38,219 bases of DNA from an uncultured Pseudomonadota bacterium (GTDB lineage Bacteria; Pseudomonadota; Gammaproteobacteria; Methylococcales; Methylomonadaceae), in assembly GCA_903867225.1 (NCBI GenBank), contig CAIPQN010000087.1, positions 1 through 38,219 of the forward strand, written 5' to 3'. A program made the position numbers and the translations under genes. The stretch's first letter is position 1. Each line of letters starts with the position of its first letter. Positions 8,696 to 16,441 of the stretch are shown piece after piece. The notes below the pieces were generated by a model. It was not told the DNA's origin. It searched no databases and saw nothing but the letters and a program-made list of their open reading frames with translations.

Positions 8696-8782
8696 ATGTC
8701 AGTCAGTCAGTCAGTCAGTCAGTCAGTCAGTCAGTCAGTCAGTCAGTCAGTCAGTCAGTCAGTCAGTCAAAAAATTATGTAG
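8696..8782 (+). CDS. 28-residue ORF composed of SVSQ repeats, possibly phase-variable
   Basis: ATG at 8696 is preceded at a good distance by AAGG (8683-8686). The ORF then runs through the tetranucleotide tract, coding for six SVSQ units, and ends in K-I-M and TAG (8780-8782). It has a candidate promoter upstream (8629-8658) and an intrinsic terminator downstream, so it looks like a complete small transcription unit. The repeat has no stop in any frame. Loss of one 4-nt unit would let the ATG read on to a TAA at 8880; gain of one would read to 8902. Both extended frames pass through the terminator, which argues against a longer functional protein. It could be a small protein, a leader peptide or an RNA gene. 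I recognise no homologue. Confidence 0.45.
   Translation: MSVSQSVSQSVSQSVSQSVSQSVSQKIM
8698..8769 (+). repeat. Perfect tetranucleotide tract, 18 x GTCA
   Basis: 72 bases of uninterrupted GTCA (equivalently AGTC/TCAG) repeats. Tetranucleotide tracts are hotspots of slipped-strand mispairing; AGTC tracts drive phase variation of the type III methylase gene mod in Haemophilus. Here no long downstream ORF is linked to it: the RTX gene begins at 8936, beyond a terminator. Confidence 0.98.
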
Positions 8783-8838
8783 TCACTTTAACGAGCGTCA
8801 AGGTTTTTTCTTCCTTAAATTTTTTAAATCAAACCACC

Positions 8839-8875
8839 AAAACCCACGAGTGCATTGCGCTAGTGGGTTTTTTAT
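8839..8875 (+). terminator. Strong intrinsic terminator after the GTCA-repeat ORF
   Basis: AACCCAC (8841-8847) pairs with GTGGGTT (8863-8869). An inner AGTGC/GCGCT helix extends the stem, and six T residues follow from 8868. It separates the small repeat unit from the RTX gene. Confidence 0.9.
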
Positions 8876-8935
8876 TGTCTAAAACTTTTCAAATCACGAA
8901 GTAAATTTTTAACATTCAACATTGAGGATACAAAA

Positions 8936-11041
8936 ATGGCATACATCAAAGGTACAAGCAACGCAGACAACACAAAAAAATTAAAAGGCACGTCTGATAA
9001 CGATACGATTGAAGGTTACGAAGGCAACGACAGTATTTTGGGCGGCGCGGGCGATGATTTTCTCGATGGCGGTGACGACAACGATAGCATCAAAGGTGAA
9101 AACGGCAACGACAGCATTTTAGGTGCATTGGGTAACGATATTTTATTGGGCGGCGCAGGTGATGACAGTATTGACGGCGGCGATGATGATGACAAACTCA
9201 ACGGCGAAAACGGCAATGACATCTTACTCGGTGGCAATGGCAACGATTCGTTAGACGGCGGTGCAGGAAATGACCGTTTAGATGGCGGTAACGGTGAAGA
9301 AGACAGCGCAGATACGTTAGTCGGCGGTGACGGTGATGATACTTACGTTGTCGATAGCAAAGGCGATGTGGTGAAAGAAACCTCAAGCACTGCAAAAGGC
9401 GGCAATGACACCATCGAAAGTTATATTACTTACGCTTTGCCGACCAAAAATGTCGAGAATTTAACGCTAGTCGGTGAAGACGAAATCAATGCAACAGGCA
9501 ATGACGGCAAAAATTTACTCATCGGCAACGACACGACCAATAAAATCGATGGCAAAGGTGGTAATGACACCATCAACGCGGGTGATGGCGATGATTTTCT
9601 CATTGGCGGCGCGGGTCACGATTTGCTCAATGGCGAAGAAGGCAACGACGATTTAAAAGGCGATGCAGGTGACGACACGTTAAATGGCGGTGTAGGTGAC
9701 GATACCATTGATGGCGGCGCAGGTAATGACGTTGTTGTATTCAATGCAGCGCAAGAAAATTATGAATTCTCTAAAAATGATGATGGTTCAATTTCTGTTC
9801 TTTACGTTGACAATGCAGGTGAATCAGGCGACGGTGCAGATACTTTAACAAACATCGAATTTGTACAATTTGACGGTGGCGCGAAAATCAAAATTCAAGA
9901 TATGTTAGCGGGTACGCAAGCACTTGTTGTGACACCACCTGTTGTAACGCCGCCTGTTGTAACGCCGCCTGTCGTGACAACACCAGTTACAACCAGCTTG
10001 CCAAAAGACACACGCACTTATGATTTTGAATTACCACTCACGGACAATGCTGACCCGATGGATGGCAGTTCATTAAATGAAAAATTCTTGGGTTTGGGCG
10101 GTAACGATGTGTTGAATGGCAAAGAAGGCAACGACTATTTGCAAGGCGATGACGGCAACGATTCGCTTTACGGCGGACAAGGTGATGACTATTTGCTTGG
10201 CAGCGCGGGAAACGACGACATTGAAGGTAATGATGGCAATGATTCTATCGATGGTGGCGAAGGTGATGATTCTATCTATGGTGGAAATGGCATTGATTTT
10301 CTCGTGGGCGGCATTGGTAATGATTACATTTCTGGTGAAAGTGGCAACAAAGACGCTTATTACACTATCGATGGCGGACAAGGTAACGACACTATTAGTG
10401 GCGGTAATTATGTTTCAGTCACAGCAGGAGAAGGCAATGACAAAGTTGAAGTGGGATATTATGCCTCTGTAACAGGTGAAAAAGGCAACGACAGCATTAC
10501 AGTTTATTCGAATTCAAAAGCCGATGGTGGAGAAGGTGATGATTATCTGTGCAGCAATGACAGTAATTCAACCCTCATTGGTGGATTAGGAAATGATAGC
10601 ATTAAGAGTAATTATTCAAACAATTTCCTATTCGGCAACGAAGGCAAAGATATTTTGATTGGTGATTATGGCAACCAATTATTTAACGGTGGTTTTGATG
10701 CCGACACCATCTCAACAGGCGGCGGTGCTGACAGAATTGTTTATGACAGCGTGAAAGATTCGGGCGTTGGCGTGGGCAATCGTGACATCATTACCGATTT
10801 TGATACCAGTTCGGGCGATGTGATTGATTTACAAAATGTGCTTGATAAAGCGTTGACGTATTTTGCGACAAAAGCCTTTGATGGCACGAATGGCGCGGTG
10901 CGACTTGATGTGCAACCTGCAAATAAAATTACGGTGGTGCAAGTTGACACGAATGGCGATAAAGCTCCCGATATGGAAATTGAATTGACGGGGATTAAAA
11001 TTTTGACGGCGGATGATTTTCTGTTGGTGAAACCTGTTTAA
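8936..11041 (+). CDS. Secreted RTX calcium-binding repeat protein
   Basis: 701 residues with no N-terminal signal peptide, as expected for a type I secretion substrate. Residues ~15-125 and ~200-270 are dense RTX nonapeptides (GGxGNDxLx) that fold as Ca2+-binding beta-rolls. Between them is a unit with YALPTKNVENLTLVG, shared with the broken RTX gene at the window's left end. A proline-rich linker of about three VVTPP units (~333-352) leads to a second RTX block (~375-590). The C-terminus (RDIITDFDTSSGDVIDL ... TADDFLL) is the usual T1SS-targeting module. No enzymatic domain is seen, so it may be a structural surface or S-layer-like protein, or an adhesin. GAGGAT lies ahead of the ATG. No secretion genes are nearby. 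Confidence 0.88.
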   Translation: MAYIKGTSNADNTKKLKGTSDNDTIEGYEGNDSILGGAGDDFLDGGDDNDSIKGENGNDSILGALGNDILLGGAGDDSIDGGDDDDKLNGENGNDILLGGNGNDSLDGGAGNDRLDGGNGEEDSADTLVGGDGDDTYVVDSKGDVVKETSSTAKGGNDTIESYITYALPTKNVENLTLVGEDEINATGNDGKNLLIGNDTTNKIDGKGGNDTINAGDGDDFLIGGAGHDLLNGEEGNDDLKGDAGDDTLNGGVGDDTIDGGAGNDVVVFNAAQENYEFSKNDDGSISVLYVDNAGESGDGADTLTNIEFVQFDGGAKIKIQDMLAGTQALVVTPPVVTPPVVTPPVVTTPVTTSLPKDTRTYDFELPLTDNADPMDGSSLNEKFLGLGGNDVLNGKEGNDYLQGDDGNDSLYGGQGDDYLLGSAGNDDIEGNDGNDSIDGGEGDDSIYGGNGIDFLVGGIGNDYISGESGNKDAYYTIDGGQGNDTISGGNYVSVTAGEGNDKVEVGYYASVTGEKGNDSITVYSNSKADGGEGDDYLCSNDSNSTLIGGLGNDSIKSNYSNNFLFGNEGKDILIGDYGNQLFNGGFDADTISTGGGADRIVYDSVKDSGVGVGNRDIITDFDTSSGDVIDLQNVLDKALTYFATKAFDGTNGAVRLDVQPANKITVVQVDTNGDKAPDMEIELTGIKILTADDFLLVKPV

Positions 11042-11059
11042 TTTTTTGTAATCGTGTTT

Positions 11060-11100
11060 AAAAAACCGCACTTTGTGGAAACGCGAAGGGCGGTTTTTTT
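11060..11100 (+). terminator. Terminator hairpin, cassette boundary 1
   Basis: AAAAAACCGCACTTTGTG, a GAAA loop, CGCGAAGGGCGGTTTTTTT; the stem has G-U pairs and one mismatch. It follows the RTX gene and is the most diverged of four related boundary hairpins. A TATGAT-like -10 (TTTTGATATGATAAG) follows directly and probably starts the next cassette. Confidence 0.85.
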
Positions 11101-11146
11101 GTTTTGATATGATAAGATTTCACCAAAATTTAAAACGGAATAGCTT

Positions 11147-11431
11147 ATGCAATTTGAGTGGGATAACAACAAAGCCATAAATAATTTTAAAAAGCATGGT
11201 GTATCTTTTGACGATGCAAAAATGGTTTTTGAAGATCCGTTTCAAATTTCAAAATTAGATTATCGATTCAGTTATTTTGAAGAACGCTGGATAACAATTG
11301 GTGCAACTAAAAATGCTCAAATTTTGGTTGTCGCCAATTTGTTTTTCACTGATGAAGGCGAAGAAATAATTCGGATTATTTCGGCGCGATATGCGAATCC
11401 AAAAGAGAAGGCAACTTATGAAAAATGTTGA
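11147..11431 (+). CDS. brnT: BrnT-family toxin (type II toxin-antitoxin)
   Basis: 94 residues matching the BrnT (DUF497) family: it opens FEWDNNKAxxNxxKHGVSFxxA, the most conserved part, followed by VFEDP and ending with IIRIISARYANPKE. BrnT has a RelE-like fold and is a ribonuclease toxin that inhibits translation; it is neutralised by BrnA, which also represses the operon. It overlaps the antitoxin gene by 14 nt, with toxin first, the usual order for this family. It sits between boundary hairpins 1 and 2, with a probable promoter just after hairpin 1. Confidence 0.9.
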   Translation: MQFEWDNNKAINNFKKHGVSFDDAKMVFEDPFQISKLDYRFSYFEERWITIGATKNAQILVVANLFFTDEGEEIIRIISARYANPKEKATYEKC

Positions 11432-11651
11432 ACAGAGAGCTAAATTTGATGATTATGAAATAGCGGATGATTATGATTTTGATGGCGGCGTAAGAGGACG
11501 TTTTTACAAACCACAAAAAATACGCACGACATTACAGTTGGATAACGACATTTTGTTATTTTTGAAAAAACAAGCAAGCGAACAACACGTTAAGTATCAA
11601 GTATTAGTGAATAGTTTGCTCAGAAACTATATGAGTGAAGCAATACAATAA
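11418..11651 (+). CDS. brnA: BrnA-family antitoxin
   Basis: 77 residues from the ATG at 11418; a longer reading from 11391 lies wholly inside brnT and is less likely, while GAGAAGG stands a few bases ahead of 11418. The C-terminal half (KIRTTLQLDNDILLFLKKQA ... YQVLVNSLLRNYM) is the ribbon-helix-helix DNA-binding region typical of BrnA (DUF4415), and the acidic N-terminal half binds the toxin. It is expected to neutralise BrnT and autoregulate the pair. Confidence 0.88.
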   Translation: MKNVEQRAKFDDYEIADDYDFDGGVRGRFYKPQKIRTTLQLDNDILLFLKKQASEQHVKYQVLVNSLLRNYMSEAIQ

Positions 11652-11664
11652 AAGCTAATCGAAT

Positions 11665-11703
11665 AAAAACCGCCCTTTGAGCAAACTCGAAGGGCATTTT
11701 TTT
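11665..11703 (+). terminator. Terminator hairpin, cassette boundary 2
   Basis: AAAAACCGCCCTTTGAG, CAAA loop, CTCGAAGGGC, then ATTTTTTTT. The outer CCG is no longer matched on the right arm. GTTTGTGATAAAATT follows, resembling an extended -10 (TGTGATAAAAT). Confidence 0.85.
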
Positions 11704-11747
11704 GTTTGTGATAAAATTTGTGTTTTGAATTTTTAAGAGATGCCGTC

Positions 11748-12008
11748 ATGCCTACAATCAGCACGTTTTATGGAATTATTATTCGGATGTTTTTCAAGGA
11801 ACACGCGCCGCCTCATTTTCACGCACAATATGGTGAACACAAAGCCTCAATTAACATCGAAACACTTGATGTTACAGACGGAAAACTACCAAGACGTGCG
11901 CTAAATCTTGTTTTAGATTGGGCTGAATTACATCGTGACGAATTACTTAGCGATTGGGAAAAATGTTGCAAGCATCATACGCCTGAAAAAATTAAACCTT
12001 TGCCATGA
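11748..12008 (+). CDS. DUF4160 protein, putative toxin-antitoxin partner
   Basis: 86 residues from the ATG at 11748 (MPTISTFYGIIIRMFFKEH), which matches the family start and has AAGAGA upstream; a 30-nt in-frame extension exists but is unlikely. The signature is HAPPHFHAQYGEHKASI followed by LPRRALNLVLDWAELHRDELLSDWE. DUF4160 proteins are usually paired with DUF2442 proteins, as here, and the pair is regarded as a putative toxin-antitoxin module. Biochemical function is not established. Confidence 0.85.
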   Translation: MPTISTFYGIIIRMFFKEHAPPHFHAQYGEHKASINIETLDVTDGKLPRRALNLVLDWAELHRDELLSDWEKCCKHHTPEKIKPLP

Positions 12009-12026
12009 AAGACAGGGGATTTTTTT

Positions 12027-12284
12027 ATGTATTACGATGTGGTTGAAGCAAAAGTTATCGGTGAATTAGCATTAAGAGTGCGTTTTGCAGATGGTTTAAC
12101 GGGAAGTGTTAAATTTCTACCGTCTTGCCTTTATGGTGTTTTTGAAAAACTTAAAAATCCGAATTTTTTTAATCAAGTGATGGTTGCTGATGGTTTTGTT
12201 GCATGGGGGGATGATGAAATCGACCTTGCGCCTGATAGAATGTATCAAGAAATTATGGAATTTGGTGAATGGACTGTGCAGTAA
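12027..12284 (+). CDS. DUF2442 protein, putative toxin-antitoxin partner
   Basis: 85 residues with the DUF2442 pattern: YDVVEAKVIGELALRVRF, DGLTGSVKF, and the C-terminal VAWGDDEIDLAPDRMY. It starts 18 nt after the DUF4160 stop with GGGGA as ribosome-binding site, so the two form one operon within boundary hairpins 2 and 3. It is probably a small DNA- or partner-binding regulator of the pair. Which of the two is the toxin cannot be read from the sequence. Confidence 0.85.
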   Translation: MYYDVVEAKVIGELALRVRFADGLTGSVKFLPSCLYGVFEKLKNPNFFNQVMVADGFVAWGDDEIDLAPDRMYQEIMEFGEWTVQ

Positions 12285-12295
12285 AAATCAACGTT

Positions 12296-12334
12296 AAAAC
12301 CGCCCTTTGAGGAAACTCGAAGGGCGGTTTTTTT
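12296..12334 (+). terminator. Terminator hairpin, cassette boundary 3
   Basis: AAAACCGCCCTTTGAG, GAAA loop, CTCGAAGGGCGGTTTTTTT. The sequence after it (GTTTGTGTTAAAATT) again mirrors boundary 2 and may supply a -10 for the next pair. Confidence 0.92.
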
Positions 12335-12374
12335 GTTTGTGTTAAAATTCTAATTTTCGACAACATGAGAAACT

Positions 12375-12566
12375 ATGAAAACCTTGATACTTGAAATTGA
12401 AGACGACGCTTATCAACAAGTGATGAACTTTATAAGCCTAGTTCCAAAATGCCATATTTTAGATTTTGATGATGATGTGAATAGTGATGAAATGGTGATA
12501 ATTGAAAAATCGCATCAAGACATCAAACAGGGAAATTACAACGAATTTGTAGAATTTTCGGCGTGA
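12375..12566 (+). CDS. Small acidic antitoxin of a RelE-type pair
   Basis: 63 residues, strongly acidic (EIEDDAYQQV, DFDDDVNSDE). No clear DNA-binding motif is seen. Its start has GAGAA upstream. It overlaps the next gene, a RelE-like toxin, by 4 nt (GTGA), the classic translationally coupled antitoxin-then-toxin arrangement. The antitoxin assignment therefore rests on position and composition; I do not recognise the family with certainty. Confidence 0.75.
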   Translation: MKTLILEIEDDAYQQVMNFISLVPKCHILDFDDDVNSDEMVIIEKSHQDIKQGNYNEFVEFSA

Positions 12567-12829
12567 TTTATCGTTTAAAACTGCACAAAGACGTTGATAA
12601 GTTTTTGGATAAATGTCGTGAGAAGCAACGTGAAACGATTAAAGAAAAATTAACGTTGCTTCGGAAAAATCCGCGTTTCAATCCGCTGCTTGATATAAAA
12701 CCGTTGCAAGGTAGTGATTTTTACCGTTTGCGTGTTGGGCAATATCGATTGATTTATGAAATCAAAGATGACGAGTTGTTAATTTTTGTAATGACAATGG
12801 GAAATCGCGGTGATGTGTATAAAAAATAA
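12563..12829 (+). CDS. RelE/ParE-superfamily toxin
   Basis: 88 residues beginning at GTG (12563) within the antitoxin stop. The pattern is RelE-like: an N-terminal strand (MIYRLKLHKDVDKFL), a basic helical hairpin, then PLQGSDFYRLRVGQYRLIYEI and a final strand with VMTMGNRGDVYK. In RelE toxins the YRLRVGxYRxIY strand and C-terminal residues form the mRNA-cleaving, ribosome-dependent active site. It ends immediately before boundary hairpin 4. Confidence 0.9.
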   Translation: MIYRLKLHKDVDKFLDKCREKQRETIKEKLTLLRKNPRFNPLLDIKPLQGSDFYRLRVGQYRLIYEIKDDELLIFVMTMGNRGDVYKK

Positions 12830-12869
12830 AAAAACCGCCCTTCGAGCAAACTCGAAGGGCGGTTTTTTT
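12828..12869. terminator. Bidirectional terminator, cassette boundary 4
   Basis: A perfect 19-bp stem (12828-12846 with 12851-12869) around a CAAA loop, with A7 on the left and T7 on the right. It can therefore stop both the toxin transcript (plus) and the ugd transcript (minus). It is the most symmetrical of the four boundary copies. Confidence 0.95.
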
Positions 12870-12949
12870 GTTTGTGATAAACGTGTTTAAAATTGTGATG
12901 CTTAAGCAACTGTGTTTTTTGAGTGCATTATTTAAGTGGGTTACTTTTA

Positions 12950-14269
12950 TCAGCGTCCAATGCTGTAATACTGTAATCCGTGACGTGTCATGGTTTCGGG
13001 TTCGTATAAATTCCGCCCATCAAATATCACTTTATCTATTAGCAATTCATTCATGCGCTGAAAATTCGGACTGGTAAATTGCTTCCATTCAGTCACAATT
13101 GCTAACGCATTTGCGCCTTCAAGAGCTTCTTTTGCAGAATTACAAAACCGAATAGCTGTATTTTCACCATACAAACGACGTGCTTCATTCATTGCTTCGG
13201 GATCATAGGCTTGAATTCTTACACCTTCGGTAAGTAACGCATCAATTAACACGCGGCTTGGAGCTTCTCGCATATCGTCGGTATCGGGTTTAAACGCTAA
13301 TCCCCACAATGCAAACACTTTGCCTTTCAATTCATGTTGATAATGTGTTTGTATTTTTTCAAACAACCGTTGTTTTTGGCGATTATTTACATTTTCAACG
13401 GCGGTTAATAATTCTGCTTTGTAGCCCATTTCGTAAGCGGTGCGTTCGAGTGCTTTGACATCTTTTGGAAAGCATGAACCTCCATAACCACAGCCAGCGT
13501 AAATAAAACTAAAACCAATTCGACTATCTGAACCTATGCCGTGACGAACGTGTTCAATATCTGCGCCTAAGTATTCTGCTAGATTTGCTAACTCATTCAT
13601 GAAACTGATTTTTGTTGCTAACATTGCATTTGCAGCATATTTCGTCAGTTCGGCAGAACGCACATCCATAATAATAAGACGGTCTTCGCGACGATTGAAG
13701 GGCGCGTACAAGGCTTTCAACAATTCAGCGGTACGAGGATTATCGACACCAATGATGATACGGTCGGGTTTCATAAAATCGTTTAATGCCGCACCTTCTT
13801 TTAAAAATTCAGGATTTGACACTACATCAAATTCTAAATTACTACCGCGTGCATTAAGAATGGCTTGGATTTTCGCTTTTACTTTGTCTGCGGTGCCAAC
13901 AGGAACGGTCGATTTATCAATAATTACACGGTACTCATCCATATTTTCAGCAATACTTTTTGCTACTGCCAACACATATTGCAAATCTGCTGAACCGTCT
14001 TCATCAGGTGGCGTACCGACAGCGATAAATTGAAACAAACCGTGAGCCACGGCTTCTTTAACGTCAGTTGTAAAACGTAGACGTTCCATTGCCTGATTTT
14101 CTTTGACCATTTCTTCTAAGCCATGCTCAAAAATCGGAATAATACCTTGTTGCAGTTTAGCGATTTTATCTGCATCAATATCCATGCAAACTACGTCATT
14201 ACCCACTTCTGCCAAACACGCGGCTGTTACCAATCCTACATAACCACTACCAAAAACCGTTATATTCAT
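12950..14269 (-). CDS. ugd: UDP-glucose 6-dehydrogenase
   Basis: 439 residues. The N-terminal Rossmann fold has [18 protein letters not shown] for NAD+ binding. The central helices hold [12 protein letters not shown] and [19 protein letters not shown]. The catalytic cysteine is Cys266 in [12 protein letters not shown]. The C-terminal domain contains [17 protein letters not shown]. The enzyme performs the two-step, NAD+-dependent oxidation of UDP-glucose to UDP-glucuronate, a precursor for exopolysaccharide, capsule or lipid A modification. It starts 6 nt after the rhomboid stop, so the two genes are probably one operon. Termination is likely at the bidirectional hairpin at 12828-12869. Confidence 0.96.
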   Translation of the reverse strand: MNITVFGSGYVGLVTAACLAEVGNDVVCMDIDADKIAKLQQGIIPIFEHGLEEMVKENQAMERLRFTTDVKEAVAHGLFQFIAVGTPPDEDGSADLQYVLAVAKSIAENMDEYRVIIDKSTVPVGTADKVKAKIQAILNARGSNLEFDVVSNPEFLKEGAALNDFMKPDRIIIGVDNPRTAELLKALYAPFNRREDRLIIMDVRSAELTKYAANAMLATKISFMNELANLAEYLGADIEHVRHGIGSDSRIGFSFIYAGCGYGGSCFPKDVKALERTAYEMGYKAELLTAVENVNNRQKQRLFEKIQTHYQHELKGKVFALWGLAFKPDTDDMREAPSRVLIDALLTEGVRIQAYDPEAMNEARRLYGENTAIRFCNSAKEALEGANALAIVTEWKQFTSPNFQRMNELLIDKVIFDGRNLYEPETMTRHGLQYYSIGR

Positions 14270-14275
14270 AAATTT

Positions 14276-14965
14276 TTAATCTTCAACAATAATTTCATCA
14301 CGCAAAAACCAACGGTAACATAAACATCCTGAAATAAAACCACCTAAATGCGCCCACCAAGCAACGTTTGCGGCGATACCGTTAAAAAACACCGTTTCAG
14401 TCGCATTGTGTAATTGCAACATCACCCACAAACCTAAAAAAGCAATCGCGGGAATCGGTAACAAAATTGGGTAAATAAAAGGAATCCAAACGATGACACG
14501 TTCAAGCGGATATAAAAAGAAATAGGCAGCTAAAACACCTGCAATAGCACCCGATGCACCAATAACTGGAATAACATTAGCGGAATCAAAATACCATTGT
14601 AAAAATGTCGCAGCCGCCCCGCATAAAAGATAAAACACGAGAAAACGCCAACTGCCCATGCGGTCTTCGACGTTATCGCCGAAAATCCATAAAAACCACA
14701 TATTGCTCAATAAATGTAACCAGTCCGCATGAAAAAATAAATTACTTAAAAATGAAAAACCGTAATCTGCTGGTAATCCAAAATCGTGCGCCCATTGTGG
14801 ATTTGAATAACGCACAGCAACCATACCAAAATGATTGATTGCCCAATAACTCAGGGCATTTGGCAATAATTCCATTGTGATAAAAACAAGAGTGCAAAGG
14901 GTAATAATTGCCCACGTCATTATGGGGCGATGATTGCAGGGGGCAGTATCTCGAATAGGAATCAT
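14276..14965 (-). CDS. Rhomboid-family intramembrane serine protease
   Basis: 229 residues and about six membrane spans. The catalytic serine is in GASGAIAG, and the partner histidine in AHLGGFISG of a later span. The conserved HADWLHLLSNMWFLWIFGDNVED segment (the L1 loop and second span) and an E-R pair nearby also fit. Rhomboids cleave transmembrane segments within the bilayer; the substrate cannot be inferred. It lies directly upstream of ugd (6-nt gap), a linkage that may be only transcriptional. Confidence 0.92.
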   Translation of the reverse strand: MIPIRDTAPCNHRPIMTWAIITLCTLVFITMELLPNALSYWAINHFGMVAVRYSNPQWAHDFGLPADYGFSFLSNLFFHADWLHLLSNMWFLWIFGDNVEDRMGSWRFLVFYLLCGAAATFLQWYFDSANVIPVIGASGAIAGVLAAYFFLYPLERVIVWIPFIYPILLPIPAIAFLGLWVMLQLHNATETVFFNGIAANVAWWAHLGGFISGCLCYRWFLRDEIIVED

Positions 14966-15061
14966 GATTTTTCTCGTCGTTAGTTAAGGTGACGATTATC
15001 ACCAAGCATGTGTGTTTAAATCCATGTTACCAGCTGAAAACGACAATAGCATCAACCATAC

Positions 15062-15100
15062 AAAAAAGCCCTGTCAACGAAAAACGTTGCAGGGCTTAAA
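15062..15100 (-). terminator. Intrinsic terminator of metK
   Basis: On the minus strand: GCCCTGCAACG, a T-rich loop, CGTTGACAGGGC, then TTTTTT. It lies about 50 nt after the metK stop. Confidence 0.92.
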
Positions 15101-15152
15101 GTGTCTAAAAATCAGTTTTCGTTTTGGTCGTGTACCAAATTTTTCTTGAAAT

Positions 15153-16313
15153 TTAAATACCAGCGGCAGATTTTAATGCGTCAACTTTGTCAGTTTTTTC
15201 CCAACTAAACGTTTCTTCATTGCGTCCGAAATGTCCATAAGCTGCTGTCGGTTGGTAAATGGGTTTTAATAAACCAAGTTGTGCAATTAAGCCTTTTGGA
15301 CGCAAATCGAATACATCACGCACAATTGAAACCAATTTTGTTTCGTCGATTTTGCCTGTACCAAATGTTTCAACGCTGATTGAAGTCGGTTCTGCTACGC
15401 CGATTGCGTAAGAAACTTGAATTTCACAACGATCTGCCAAACCTGCAGCCACGATATTTTTAGCTACATAACGCGCCATGTAAGCGGCTGAACGATCAAC
15501 TTTTGATGGGTCTTTTCCCGAAAATGCACCGCCACCGTGACGCGCCATGCCGCCGTAAGTGTCAACGATGATTTTACGACCTGTTAAACCGCAATCGCCT
15601 ACAGGTCCACCGATGATGAATTGACCTGTTGGATTGATGAAATACTTGGTGTCTTTATGCAGCCATTCTTTCGGTAAAACGTGCATGATAATGCTATCCA
15701 TGACCGCTTCGTGTAAATCTTTTTGGCTGATTTCAGGAGAATGTTGGGTTGATAAAACCACCGCATCAATCGCAACAGGTTTGTTATTTTCATAACGGAA
15801 CGTGATTTGGCTTTTTGCATCTGGGCGCAACCATGCCAACGTTTTATTTTTACGCAATTCAGCTTGGCGTTTTACTAACAAATGCGCGTAAGTAATTGGA
15901 GCTGGCATGAAAACATCAGTTTCGTTGCTCGCATAACCAAACATCAAACCTTGATCGCCCGCACCTTGTTCATGGCTGGCATCTTCATCAACACCCATTG
16001 CGATGTCGGCAGATTGTTTACCAATCGCATTTAATACAGCACAACTATTGCCATCAAAACCGACTTCACCATTGTCATAACCAATTTCACAAACGACTTT
16101 ACGCACTAATGCCTCGGTATCGACCCACGCATTTGTTGTAATTTCACCAGCTAAAATGACCATGCCAGTTTTTACTAACGTTTCACATGCTACACGCGCT
16201 TTAGGATCTTGCGCTAAAATGGCATCCAAAACGGCATCTGAAATTTGATCCGCGACTTTGTCTGGATGACCTTCCGACACGGATTCAGATGTAAAAATAA
16301 AATCTTTACTCAC
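15153..16313 (-). CDS. metK: S-adenosylmethionine synthetase
   Basis: 386 residues from a GTG at 16313 giving [19 protein letters not shown]; this matches the family N-terminus and has AGAGGTAAC as ribosome-binding site. An upstream in-frame ATG would add 11 unrelated residues. It makes S-adenosylmethionine from methionine and ATP. Signatures are GHPDK near the start, [12 protein letters not shown] (~residues 120-131), and [19 protein letters not shown], the P-loop-like signature. Length agrees with E. coli MetK (384). The leader has its own terminator hairpin (16345-16371), suggesting attenuation. Confidence 0.97.
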   Translation of the reverse strand: MSKDFIFTSESVSEGHPDKVADQISDAVLDAILAQDPKARVACETLVKTGMVILAGEITTNAWVDTEALVRKVVCEIGYDNGEVGFDGNSCAVLNAIGKQSADIAMGVDEDASHEQGAGDQGLMFGYASNETDVFMPAPITYAHLLVKRQAELRKNKTLAWLRPDAKSQITFRYENNKPVAIDAVVLSTQHSPEISQKDLHEAVMDSIIMHVLPKEWLHKDTKYFINPTGQFIIGGPVGDCGLTGRKIIVDTYGGMARHGGGAFSGKDPSKVDRSAAYMARYVAKNIVAAGLADRCEIQVSYAIGVAEPTSISVETFGTGKIDETKLVSIVRDVFDLRPKGLIAQLGLLKPIYQPTAAYGHFGRNEETFSWEKTDKVDALKSAAGI

Positions 16314-16344
16314 GTTGTTACCTCTAAAAAGAAAACTTAAATAC

Positions 16345-16371
16345 AAAAAAAGCCGCTCAGAAAGCAGCTTT
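16345..16371 (-). promoter_or_regulatory. Intrinsic terminator inside the metK leader, candidate attenuator
   Basis: Reading toward metK: AAGCTGCT, loop TTCTG, AGCGGCTT, then a run of seven T. The 8-bp stem contains one G-U pair. It sits between the probable metK promoter and its ribosome-binding site, and no minus-strand gene ends upstream, so it should cut the metK message early. The segment before it contains the hairpin GGCTA-CAAA-TAGCC (16382-16395) and AGCGGGCT (16392-16399), which could pair with the left arm of the terminator as an antiterminator. I do not recognise a known SAM riboswitch class. Confidence 0.6.
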
Positions 16372-16412
16372 ATTGATGTTTGGCTATTTGTAGCCCGCTG
16401 TAGACCGCAGTC

Positions 16413-16441
16413 ATAATAACATTTTGATTTTTATGTGACCA
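16413..16441 (-). promoter_or_regulatory. Probable metK promoter
   Basis: Minus strand: TGGTCA (16441-16436), a 17-bp spacer, TATTAT (16418-16413). Transcription would start near 16406, giving a leader of about 93 nt that includes the terminator hairpin. Confidence 0.5.

Noticed and set aside
8698-8769. Classic phase-variable start of a long surface-protein or methylase gene
   Set aside because: All three frames after the tract end within about 135 bp and pass a strong terminator; no long ORF is joined by any repeat number.
9016-9395. Antisense ORFs across the RTX genes
   Set aside because: They are low-complexity products of the repetitive GGxGxD coding sequence read backwards, with no start context or known domain.
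10116-10472. CRISPR-like periodic repeats in RTX coding DNA
   Set aside because: The periodicity is a multiple of the 27-nt nonapeptide codon unit, the copies vary, and they are in frame with a protein.
11060-12869. Integron cassette array with attC sites
   Set aside because: The repeated boundaries are simple GC-rich hairpins with T-runs, best explained as terminators. I see no paired RYYYAAC/GTTRRRY boxes, no integrase and several genes per cassette.
16314-16406. Known SAM-I or SAM-II riboswitch before metK
   Set aside because: The four-way junction of SAM-I and the short pseudoknot sequence of SAM-II are not recognisable; only a generic attenuator can be claimed.
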